Assembly: GCA_018816885.1 (NCBI GenBank)
Contig: JAHIUS010000039.1
Location: 1-38,599, forward strand
DNA: 38,599 nucleotides
Origin: Patescibacteria group bacterium
GTDB taxonomy: Bacteria > Patescibacteriota > Gracilibacteria > UBA1369 > UBA12470
Direction: 5' to 3'
The stretch's first letter is position 1. Every line of letters begins with the position of its first letter. The notes under the pieces were generated by a model. It worked only from the letters and a program-made list of their open reading frames with translations, was not told the origin of the DNA and did not search any database. Of this stretch, positions 32,096-38,599 are shown piece after piece. The position numbers were made by a program, and so were the translations under genes.

Positions 32096-32105
32096 GAAAA
32101 AAAAC

Positions 32106-32133
32106 TTGTTCTGACAAAACTCCATGCTAAAAT
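32106..32133 (+). promoter_or_regulatory. promoter of trxA
   Basis: TTGTTC (32106-32111) and TAAAAT (32128-32133) are 16 nt apart, with TG at 32125-32126 making an extended -10. The leader of about 29 nt contains TTTAACAAAAAACAAA directly before the ATG. Confidence 0.65.
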
Positions 32134-32168
32134 GACCCCATATCATTTAGCCTTTAACAAAAAACAAA

Positions 32169-32483
32169 ATGGCGCAAGCATTTACCGACGACAATTTTGA
32201 GGCAGAAGTTATTCAGGCAGAAAGCCTCGTACTTGTAGATTTTCATGCTGCTTGGTGCGGACCGTGCCAAATGCAAGGACCGATCATTGACGAGCTTGCA
32301 GAAGCTAATTCGGATATAAAAATAGGGAAGGTTGATGTCGACTCAGCACCTGAAACCGCTAAGAAGTATGGAGTTATGAGCATCCCGACTTTGATTTTCT
32401 TCAAAGGCGGAGAAGTTGTCGAGAAAATGTCCGGCTTGCAGCAAAGAGATAAGCTTGAAGCTAAAATTGCGGAGCTAAAGTAA
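32169..32483 (+). CDS. trxA: thioredoxin
   Basis: The 104-aa protein is a classical thioredoxin: VLVDFHAAWCGPCQMQGP with the WCGPC redox site, KVDVDSAPETAKKYGV, and the cis-proline motif MSIPTLIFFKGG. It reduces disulphides in the cytosol using electrons from thioredoxin reductase, which is not in this window. Length is normal. It has its own promoter. Confidence 0.97.
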   Translation: MAQAFTDDNFEAEVIQAESLVLVDFHAAWCGPCQMQGPIIDELAEANSDIKIGKVDVDSAPETAKKYGVMSIPTLIFFKGGEVVEKMSGLQQRDKLEAKIAELK

Positions 32484-32528
32484 CAGCGCGCAGCGTAGCG
32501 GAGCGCAAAAAAAAACTACAAACAAACC

Positions 32529-32548
32529 GTTTTCGCGAACGCGAAAAC
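32529..32548. repeat. hairpin repeat A
   Basis: GTTTTCGCG-AA-CGCGAAAAC is a perfect 9-bp inverted repeat, flanked by AAACC on the left and ACCA on the right. It shares its flanks with hairpin B at 32600 and may terminate trxA. Confidence 0.75.
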
Positions 32549-32599
32549 ACCACAGCGCGAGGAAGCAAAGCGATCCCCGCGCCCTCACTACAAAAAACC

Positions 32600-32618
32600 G
32601 TTTCGCCGAAGGCGAAAC
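32600..32618. repeat. hairpin repeat B
   Basis: GTTTCGCC-GAA-GGCGAAAC is a perfect 8-bp inverted repeat with the same AAACC and ACCA flanks as hairpin A. Both arms differ from A in matching ways, so pairing is kept. It lies just before the 3' end of the RNase H gene on the other strand. Confidence 0.75.
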
Positions 32619-32640
32619 ACCAATCACTTCGTACTTCACA

Positions 32641-33255
32641 CTAAAACAAGCTCGGCTTATTTTCCTTCGCTTTCTTTAAATTCTCCTTGGTCTTAGACGC
32701 AAACTTAATATATTTCCCGCAATGCGTGCAGTCGACTCGGATAGGACTGCCGGGACTTTTTTGGCTCAAAATGCCATCGGTCTCCTCTTTACACTTCTCG
32801 CAAAAAAACTTCCCCGGCCTCTCCGCAAACTTAACCTGAGGCTTGGAAGCGGCGAGATCAGCCTGCTCCTGCGCGATCCGGTCACAAATATTGTTGTAGC
32901 GATTCGTGCTGTGCCCCTTGACCCATTGCCACTCGATTGTTAGAGGTAAGGTTAGCTTGGAAAGCTCCTCCCAAAGATCAAGATTCTTCTTCCTTTTCCA
33001 GCCGGAAGTCATCGTTTTTATAATCAAATTGGAGTCGCTCCTGACAGTTACCGGTGGAACCTCCTTGAAATTCTCGGTAACCCACGCAAGAGCCTTAACA
33101 ATCGCCAACATCTCCATCCTGTTATTGGTGGTCGAGCCCTCATTGCCAAAAACCTGCCCAACCTTCTTGCGCCCTTCAAAAATAAGCGCCGCCCATCCTC
33201 CCGGACCGGGGTTGCCTTTCGAGCTACCGTCTGTGTAAATCGTTATTTGTTTCAC
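32641..33255 (-). CDS. rnhA: ribonuclease HI with C-terminal zinc ribbon
   Basis: RNase HI cleaves RNA in RNA-DNA hybrids. The active-site residues are visible in the 204-aa protein: D9 (YTDGSSKGNPGPGG), E48 (NRMEM), D74 (VRSDSN) and D125 (CDRIAQ), with H115 in WVKGHSTN. After the core (about residues 1-140) comes an extra domain with two CxxC knuckles (FCEKC at 152-155, DCTHC at 176-179), then a lysine-rich tail. The ribbon is uncommon in the standard enzyme and may bind nucleic acid. The gene is monocistronic. Confidence 0.93.
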   Translation of the reverse strand: MKQITIYTDGSSKGNPGPGGWAALIFEGRKKVGQVFGNEGSTTNNRMEMLAIVKALAWVTENFKEVPPVTVRSDSNLIIKTMTSGWKRKKNLDLWEELSKLTLPLTIEWQWVKGHSTNRYNNICDRIAQEQADLAASKPQVKFAERPGKFFCEKCKEETDGILSQKSPGSPIRVDCTHCGKYIKFASKTKENLKKAKENKPSLF

Positions 33256-33324
33256 GGGGATACTTTAAGGTGTGAGATAATTTGCGTCAACAAGCTTAAA
33301 TCAATTCGAAACCGAATGGGTGCC

Positions 33325-34212
33325 TTAAATATGTCTCTTCGTTGGCAATTTTAATCCTTTAAACATTCTATACCCTTCTTCAAATTCACAATCATATATA
33401 TCCTTAAATGATTCAATCATTATTCCGAATGCATCCCAATAAAAATACAATTTGGCTCTGTATAGCAGTTCATCATCTTTTGAACCTTTGTAATGTTTAT
33501 AAACTTCTTTTACAAATTTGGGGCCATAATTCCATAAATGGGCGAAGTCTATAGCAGGATCCCCGATATGTTTATCACTGAAATCAAAAACACCTGCCAA
33601 TGCGGAAAAATCGTGTTTAACAACCATGTTATCGGCATGTATATCCGCATGAATGAATACTTTTTTAACATCCTTCATGTCGAGTTTTAAGCATGTTTCG
33701 AAATATTTATCTGCAACTTTACGCTCTTGTAGTGTTAATTTTTGGCGGGCTTTTTTCTTGAAGTTTTTCTGCATACTTTTGAGCTCCTTGATGCTGTTAT
33801 ATTCTTTTACATGGAATTCTCGTATTTTACTTAAAGGTATGCCGTGCAGCTCATTAAGGAATTGCGCTATTTGTTTTGCGATTTTCTTCCTGTTGAATCC
33901 CGAGATTTTTTCAAAAACCCATCTCTTAAAAAGTTTCCCCTTTATGATTTTGTATCCTGCAAAAGATTTATCCTTAGCGATGTAGGTGTATTTCGGTATT
34001 TGGAGTGTTGTTTTTTCATTCAAAAAATCCATAAGACTAAGGTCGTCCTTGAAATTCTTAATATAATCCTTCGTTTTCGGGAACCTGAAAAGAATCTCGT
34101 TGTCCAAAATTATCACATCGTGATCCCAGCCGTGTGTTAGGAGCTTTGCTTTTTGAAACTTCAGCTTTGGAAAATGTTTCTGAATTAATTTTAGATAGTG
34201 CTGTTTTTTCAT
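33325..34212 (-). CDS. APH-family (aminoglycoside phosphotransferase-like) kinase
   Basis: The start at 34212 (MKKQHYLKLI) gives 295 aa. The protein-kinase-like fold of the APH/choline kinase family is shown by the catalytic loop HADIHADNMVV (residues 188-198) and the metal-binding GVFDFSDKHIGDPAIDFAHL (207-226). A nucleotide-binding strand near the N-terminus reads HGWDHDVIILDNEILFRFPK. The HADxHxDN loop resembles many environmental APH homologues of unknown substrate, including macrolide kinases and small-molecule kinases. Resistance activity should not be assumed. Confidence 0.88.
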   Translation of the reverse strand: MKKQHYLKLIQKHFPKLKFQKAKLLTHGWDHDVIILDNEILFRFPKTKDYIKNFKDDLSLMDFLNEKTTLQIPKYTYIAKDKSFAGYKIIKGKLFKRWVFEKISGFNRKKIAKQIAQFLNELHGIPLSKIREFHVKEYNSIKELKSMQKNFKKKARQKLTLQERKVADKYFETCLKLDMKDVKKVFIHADIHADNMVVKHDFSALAGVFDFSDKHIGDPAIDFAHLWNYGPKFVKEVYKHYKGSKDDELLYRAKLYFYWDAFGIMIESFKDIYDCEFEEGYRMFKGLKLPTKRHI

Positions 34213-34369
34213 GGCTTGATTATAGCTTGCGCCTTGGCTTACGACAAAGCCCACTCTTTTTTAGCGGTTACGCTTCGCGGTTTCCTGTTTGGAGCTGCCT
34301 GGCTAGTCGGGTCTAGTACCCTTTAAAAAGCAGTATACAGTATGGTGAAATCGGATCAAATGATTTTCC

Positions 34370-37006
34370 TTACCACATAACATTTAGTGTTCCTTTTGTT
34401 TTCTGAAGTATTGAAAAGTCTAAATCAATCGTCCGACCGATTTTATCCATAGTCAAAGTTCCATTCTCATTTGAAAGCATTTTATAACCCAAACCTTCAT
34501 AATATTCCTGCACGGTCGCTATATCATCTTCAGTTACCACTCTGCCAAACGCGAAATCCAACATCATCCCGTAATAATTATCCCAAAGTTTGACTTCACC
34601 ATCATAAATCTCATTTAAAATCGGCATAAGTTCATTGTAAATTTCCCAACTCGTTTCGTTTATTGGCTCAACTTCCACAACACCTTCGTAATATACTTGC
34701 GCCCAATTTGTCGCGGAAACACCTCCTGACGAACTTCCGGAATCGACATAACAAAGCGGCAAAGATGTTTCCATCGCAAAGTCTATATCCCAAGCGGTTG
34801 CCGAGTAAGACGGCGTAAACGGTGACTGATTCCTAACTGGCAAATCATAATCCAAAGACGTTGCCTCGATATCATTCATCTGAACATATGCAGTCACGTC
34901 TTCCGAAGAAGTCGCACCTTCATAATCAAAAACCAAGCTCGAATCCGCAGTCGTATTGCCGTTCGCATTTAATTTAACAACGTACATATATTCTCCGGCA
35001 TCATTAACAAATTCTCCGGCGGAAGCGATAATCGCAACCCCCTGATCTTCTGTCATCACAGCATCGTTTGAATAAAACGCAGTATCACCGCCAATTTGTT
35101 TCACCCATTGCAGATTGAACTCATCATCGGTTTTTATCACCAAAGAATTATATCTGCTTGTACTAGAATATTCTGTCGGAATTTCCGCATAAGCCGCGAT
35201 GGCTTCATTCTCTGTTAATTCGCCGTTTTCAAAAGCGTCATAAATTTCCATAACCATATCCTCATATGTTGCATTTTTTTCATTTATATTATCATCCTGT
35301 TCCGTAAAAGCATTTACAAAAACGAATCCGCCATCGGCAGCTTGTTCAACAAGTAAGTTTTCTTTATAACTTGTCGTTTCCACAACTAGAGTTTTTGCCC
35401 ATTCCAAATTGCCTTCACCATCCATTTTCACAGCCATAAGCGGCTGAGCCAGGGCAGCCTCCATATCAATCGGTAGATTCATCCCGCTTGTTGTAACGGT
35501 CGAAAAAAATCCAAACGCTATATATCCGCCATCCGAAGTTTCTTTTACAAAATCAATCTGTCCAGCCGGCATGCGCCATTCGAGGTAGTCCACCGTATAT
35601 CCATCACCTGCTTCATTCATGATCGCCGTCGGTAGTTCAAACGGAATCGCTTCTATACTTTTCGCCCACTCCAAATCACCATTACCATCCAATTTCATTA
35701 CACCTTCCATTTCGCTATAACCCCATAAATTGCCATCCTCATCCGGATAATTGATATTTCCCGTTAAAATAAATCCACCATCGCTTGTTAATTCAAAAGA
35801 TGAATTGTCGTCATCATCCGCGCTGATTCTTTTAACCCATTCCTCATTCCCATTGCTGTCGAATTTTATCAGCTTGAGAGAAGAGTATGGAAATTCATAA
35901 TAAATATCCCCGCCCGCATCTTGCGTTTCCCATTCCGACAGGTTATCCAAATACACGAAGCCGCCATCATCCGTCGGATAAATCGAATCCGTCATATCGT
36001 CCGATCCAAAAGGGAAATTTCTGCTCCATTGGTGATTGCCTGCAGAATCGAATTTCGAAAAAAAAGTTTTTATTCGCGTGTAGCAAGTGCCGTTAAGTTC
36101 TTCATCGGTTTCAAATCCTGGCGTTATTCCGATCATCAGATAACCGCCATCAGCCAGCTCCGTAACACCATATCCATCATCTCCTCCGCTTCCTCCGGGA
36201 ACAGTTTGTACAAGTCTTGTCCATTCAACCGCACCTGTGTCCGTTAATTTCGAGATATACGAGTCCGTATCGCACATCTCGCACTTGGGGATAGTTGAGC
36301 CCGTAACGATATATCCACCATCGCTTGTGGTCGAGATTCCATTACCCCATGTTCTGGCCTTAACTGAATATTTTTTTGAAAAAGTTATGCTGTCGATTAA
36401 ATCAGCATCCTCCGTAAAAAACTCCGTGGAAGTCTTATCGTTAATATTTCCCATAAGCCTGTAAATCACCTCCGCTACCTCTCCGCGCGAAACATATTGA
36501 TCAAATGAACAGATGCTTGTCGGTATTGCTCCTCGGCTTTCAAGTTCTTGCACAAAAGGTTTATACCAAATCTCATCGAAACCGACTTCATAATCAAACG
36601 CTCCAACCATTATTTTCGCCGCTTCCGCGAAATTTATGTTATTTGCAGGCTTAAAAGTCCCGTCATCATATCCGCTTATAACCCCATTATTCGTGGCTAC
36701 ACAAACATATGGAGCAAACCATTCGTCACCCACAATATCAGAGAAACTTTTGATCGGCGTACAATTGTCGATTTCATCTGATGTAAACAACGCATTTACA
36801 ACTATTTTAACAAATTCTGCTCTATTTATTTTGTTATTGGGTTTGAATTCTCCATCATCATATCCGCTTACAATCCCTTGCGATTGTACGTAATCGATAG
36901 CGTTATAATTCGGATGGTTTTCTGATAAGTCGGAAAATTCCGCGTATGCAACAGGAAAAACGATTAACGATAAAACAATGACTGCCCAAAATGTTTTTTT
37001 TATCAT
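34370..37006 (-). CDS. secreted SLH-domain protein with predicted seven-bladed beta-propeller
   Basis: This 878-aa protein has a signal peptide (MIKKTFWAVIVLSLIVFPVAYA). Three S-layer-homology motifs follow in residues 23-185 (GIVSGYDDGEFKPNNKINRAE, GVISGYDDGTFKPANNINFAE and a third, diverged one), which bind cell-wall polysaccharide. Next come seven units of the form DGG(Y/F), hydrophobic strand, then a GN(x)EW strand (for example SDGGFILTG and GDLEWAKSI); the seventh is diverged (DQGVAIIAS). A 7-blade propeller is the simplest reading. The C-terminal domain (about 750-878) is unrecognised. It is probably a surface-attached protein displayed through its SLH domains. Confidence 0.88.
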   Translation of the reverse strand: MIKKTFWAVIVLSLIVFPVAYAEFSDLSENHPNYNAIDYVQSQGIVSGYDDGEFKPNNKINRAEFVKIVVNALFTSDEIDNCTPIKSFSDIVGDEWFAPYVCVATNNGVISGYDDGTFKPANNINFAEAAKIMVGAFDYEVGFDEIWYKPFVQELESRGAIPTSICSFDQYVSRGEVAEVIYRLMGNINDKTSTEFFTEDADLIDSITFSKKYSVKARTWGNGISTTSDGGYIVTGSTIPKCEMCDTDSYISKLTDTGAVEWTRLVQTVPGGSGGDDGYGVTELADGGYLMIGITPGFETDEELNGTCYTRIKTFFSKFDSAGNHQWSRNFPFGSDDMTDSIYPTDDGGFVYLDNLSEWETQDAGGDIYYEFPYSSLKLIKFDSNGNEEWVKRISADDDDNSSFELTSDGGFILTGNINYPDEDGNLWGYSEMEGVMKLDGNGDLEWAKSIEAIPFELPTAIMNEAGDGYTVDYLEWRMPAGQIDFVKETSDGGYIAFGFFSTVTTSGMNLPIDMEAALAQPLMAVKMDGEGNLEWAKTLVVETTSYKENLLVEQAADGGFVFVNAFTEQDDNINEKNATYEDMVMEIYDAFENGELTENEAIAAYAEIPTEYSSTSRYNSLVIKTDDEFNLQWVKQIGGDTAFYSNDAVMTEDQGVAIIASAGEFVNDAGEYMYVVKLNANGNTTADSSLVFDYEGATSSEDVTAYVQMNDIEATSLDYDLPVRNQSPFTPSYSATAWDIDFAMETSLPLCYVDSGSSSGGVSATNWAQVYYEGVVEVEPINETSWEIYNELMPILNEIYDGEVKLWDNYYGMMLDFAFGRVVTEDDIATVQEYYEGLGYKMLSNENGTLTMDKIGRTIDLDFSILQKTKGTLNVMW

Positions 37007-37173
37007 AATTGTCAGGTTTTATTGACTGGATCGATCACCGCTTAGCGATTAGCTATGCTCCTGCGCCGCTCGGTCATGTCGAATTGTACCACTTCGCCAT
37101 GACTCTCGCTACCAGCCCGTCGCACGAACCTTCCTGCCGGCAGGCAGGCCCTAGGTTCTACCCTCCCAAACAC

Positions 37174-37213
37174 AAGAAAATATCCCCGAGCTTTGGCTCG
37201 GGATCATTTTCTT
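37174..37213. terminator. terminator-like hairpin in divergent intergenic DNA
   Basis: A 7-bp GC stem (37185-37202) is extended by an 8-bp A/T stem (outer arms 37174-37181 and 37206-37213), with the T-run on the plus strand side. Terminators are unexpected between divergent genes, so it may end an antisense or relic transcript, or insulate the promoters. Confidence 0.5.
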
Positions 37214-37349
37214 GGTTGGCTGGATGCTAATCGAACCCTTGTAAAGGACTTGTGGAAGGGAATAACTCCTGATTTTGGGTGTTTTTCTACTTAACAAGGT
37301 TAATGTAGAATTGTTGGGATGGTGTTTAGGTTTGTTATCAATATCAATC

Positions 37350-37378
37350 TTGTTCCTCAAGGTTTCTTGATTTAATAT
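37350..37378 (+). promoter_or_regulatory. promoter of the ACR3 gene
   Basis: TTGTTC (37350-37355) and TAATAT (37373-37378) are 17 nt apart. The -10 ends 6 nt before the ATG at 37385, so the mRNA would be leaderless. Confidence 0.55.
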
Positions 37379-37384
37379 GTTGGC

Positions 37385-38440
37385 ATGAATAATGTAAAAA
37401 CTAAAGAAAGTGGCCTTGGAATTTTTCAAAAATATCTAACTCTTTGGGTGTTTTCTTGCATTGTTATTGGCGTCTTAATAGGAAAATTTCTTCCGATTGT
37501 TCCGGAAACTTTGGAAAAGTTTGAATATGCGAATGTTTCGATCCCTATAGCTATTCTGATATGGCTGATGATTTTTCCAATGATGTTAAAAATTGATTTT
37601 TCCTGCATTAAGGACTGCTTTAAGCACCCGAAGGGGCTTTCCATTACTTTGGTGAGTAATTGGTTAATTAAACCTTTTACTATGTTCCTATTTGCCTCTC
37701 TTTTCTTCACATTTATATTTAAAAATTTTATAAGTGCAGATTTGGCAAAAGAATATATAGCTGGGGCTATACTCTTAGGGGCAGCTCCTTGTACCGCAAT
37801 GGTATTTGTTTGGAGCTATTTAACTAAAGGAAATCCAGGCTACACTCTTTTACAAGTAGCTATTAATGACCTGATTATTCTGATTGCGTTTGCGCCGATT
37901 GTTTCTATTCTTTTGGGAATAAGTGATATTGCCATACCTTATGACACCTTATTTTTGTCTGTGGGATTGTTTGTTGTAATTCCGCTTTTCGCTGGATTCT
38001 TAACCCGAAAACATCAAATTAAGAAAAATGGCAATGAATGTTTTGAAAAAAAGTTTTTGCCAAAATTTAAGTACATTACAGAAATAGGACTTCTATTTAC
38101 TCTTATAATAATCTTCTCATTCCAGGGAGAAGTTATTTTGAAAAACCCTTTGCATATAGGATTGATTGCTATACCACTCATCATACAAACCTTCTTCATT
38201 TTCTTTGTTGCTTATCTTTGGGCAAAAAAGTGGGAAGTTCCTCATAGCATAGCTGCACCAGCAGGAATGATTGGTGCGAGTAATTTCTTTGAATTAGCCG
38301 TTGCAGTTGCCATTTCTCTGTTTGGACTTAATTCCGGAGCAACCCTTGTCACAGTTGTTGGAGTTTTAGTTGAGGTCCCGGTAATGCTAATCCTTGTTAG
38401 AATTGCAAACAACACCAAAGAATGGTTCAAAGTGGCTTAG
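37385..38440 (+). CDS. acr3: ACR3-family arsenite efflux permease
   Basis: The 351-aa protein has about ten membrane helices and belongs to the bile acid/arsenite (BART) superfamily, ACR3 branch. The key motif GAAPCTAMVFVWSYLTKGNPG contains the cysteine essential in other ACR3 pumps. Further motifs are LIWLMIFPMMLKIDF near residue 58 and GASNFFELAVAVAISLFGL near 297. It exports trivalent arsenite by proton exchange. No arsR, arsC or arsM is beside it, so regulation is unclear. It sits between repeat-rich intergenic regions, compatible with transfer. Confidence 0.92.
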   Translation: MNNVKTKESGLGIFQKYLTLWVFSCIVIGVLIGKFLPIVPETLEKFEYANVSIPIAILIWLMIFPMMLKIDFSCIKDCFKHPKGLSITLVSNWLIKPFTMFLFASLFFTFIFKNFISADLAKEYIAGAILLGAAPCTAMVFVWSYLTKGNPGYTLLQVAINDLIILIAFAPIVSILLGISDIAIPYDTLFLSVGLFVVIPLFAGFLTRKHQIKKNGNECFEKKFLPKFKYITEIGLLFTLIIIFSFQGEVILKNPLHIGLIAIPLIIQTFFIFFVAYLWAKKWEVPHSIAAPAGMIGASNFFELAVAVAISLFGLNSGATLVTVVGVLVEVPVMLILVRIANNTKEWFKVA

Positions 38441-38459
38441 GCAAGTTATCTTAGATCAT

Positions 38460-38494
38460 GGAGCTGCCTGTACGCTAAAGTTCGGACTTATTTT
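38460..38494 (+). repeat. 35-nt dispersed repeat, copy 2
   Basis: This matches the reverse complement of 16193-16227 at 29 of 35 positions, with identical ends (GGAGCTG and AGTTCGGACTTATTTT). Confidence 0.7.
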
Positions 38495-38535
38495 GAAGAA
38501 AAATTCAAAAACTAACAAGAGAAGCCCGCTAAGGA

Positions 38536-38565
38536 CGCGCCGCCCGAAAGGGGGCGGGCGGCGCG
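38536..38565. repeat. GC-rich palindromic repeat, copy 2
   Basis: An 11-bp perfect stem, with the same arms as 16053-16083, encloses the loop AAAGGGGG. It lies 41 nt from the 35-nt repeat, in the same relative order as copy 1. Confidence 0.8.
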
Positions 38566-38599
38566 GAGATAAAAAATTAACTCGGCATCAGCGCACGGT

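Larger units (their letters stand above)
37007..37384. other. long intergenic region with palindromes
   Basis: No gene is seen. Inverted repeats include GTCATG/CATGAC (37073-37103), GAACCT/AGGTTC (37126-37158) enclosing the palindrome CCTGCCGGCAGG (37133-37144), and a larger terminator-like hairpin at 37174-37213. The last carries CCCGAGC/GCTCGGG with AAGAAAAT/ATTTTCTT outside. The ACR3 promoter lies at the right edge. Confidence 0.65.

Noticed and set aside
33325..34212. Antibiotic resistance gene
   Set aside because: The fold is APH-like, but the family includes many kinases with other substrates, and there is no resistance context.
37007..37260. Additional tRNA-like sequence
   Set aside because: CGAACC-type stretches occur here, but no cloverleaf with matching acceptor and anticodon stems forms.
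1..38599. CRISPR array, prophage, retron or diversity-generating cassette
   Set aside because: I saw no regularly spaced repeats of 23-40 nt, no cas genes, and no reverse transcriptase or phage structural motifs.
1..38599. Alternative genetic code (UGA as glycine)
   Set aside because: TGA ends many genes at family-typical lengths and does not occur inside conserved domains.

Overview
The window looks like part of a compact genome of the Candidate Phyla Radiation (Patescibacteria). Peregrinibacteria or a relative is my guess, from overall protein style only. Supporting signs are moderate A+T content, many short or lineage-restricted proteins, 4-nt ATGA gene overlaps, short core enzymes (TsaB, RsmI) and few Shine-Dalgarno sites. 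TGA ends many genes and never interrupts a conserved domain, so the code is standard and not the UGA-Gly code of Gracilibacteria/Absconditabacteria. I ran no database search; all names come from motifs read by eye.

Layout. 1-4.5 kb (+): end of an unknown gene, an SdpI-like membrane protein, a beta-CASP RNase, a CPA2 cation/proton antiporter and small unknowns. 4.5-6.5 kb (-): a 547-aa orphan protein and a membrane protein. 6.5-7.6 kb (+): folE and a Cys-rich lipoprotein. 7.6-10.6 kb (-): DEAD-box helicase, ArsB/NhaD-type transporter and CBS protein. 10.7-12.7 kb: a frameshifted DUF2179 membrane protein and an anchored orphan. 12.8-16.3 kb is the accessory segment: cyclopropane-fatty-acid synthase, an IS200-like element, a 34-codon remnant of a probable type I restriction subunit (hsdR), a class II Fic protein, several palindromes and tRNA-Gly. 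16.4-19.4 kb: rpsO-pnp (-). 19.4-25.7 kb: lipoprotein, CorA, membrane proteins, cyclic-nucleotide-binding protein and leuS. 25.7-26.3 kb: a RelB/DinJ antitoxin with a textbook operator and a toxin gene destroyed by an internal deletion. 26.2-31.2 kb (-): an overlapping operon of a PGRP amidase-SpoIID fusion, a 70-aa protein, tsaB, rsmI and a prepilin-like protein. 31.2-38.6 kb: a possible two-winged-helix regulator, trxA, RNase HI with a zinc ribbon, an APH-family kinase, an SLH protein with a predicted seven-bladed propeller, and an ACR3-type arsenite efflux protein.

How parts work together. The cell-surface theme is strong: a PG-cleaving fusion, an SLH protein, a prepilin and two lipoproteins. 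RNA turnover is covered by PNPase with S15, the beta-CASP RNase and the DEAD-box helicase. Ion handling is covered by CPA2, NhaD-type plus CBS, CorA and ACR3.

Gene starts are often not preceded by a Shine-Dalgarno site. Several share an AACCAAA-type A-rich leader, and a few have a -10 box so close that leaderless mRNA is likely. Intergenic DNA holds GC-rich palindromes, a two-copy composite repeat (16.1 and 38.5 kb), a covarying hairpin pair (32.5 kb) and heptamer repeats. I did not find a complete, clearly new defence or metabolic system. The best candidates for novelty are the amidase-SpoIID fusion, the SLH-propeller protein, the two-winged-helix protein and the composite repeat family.
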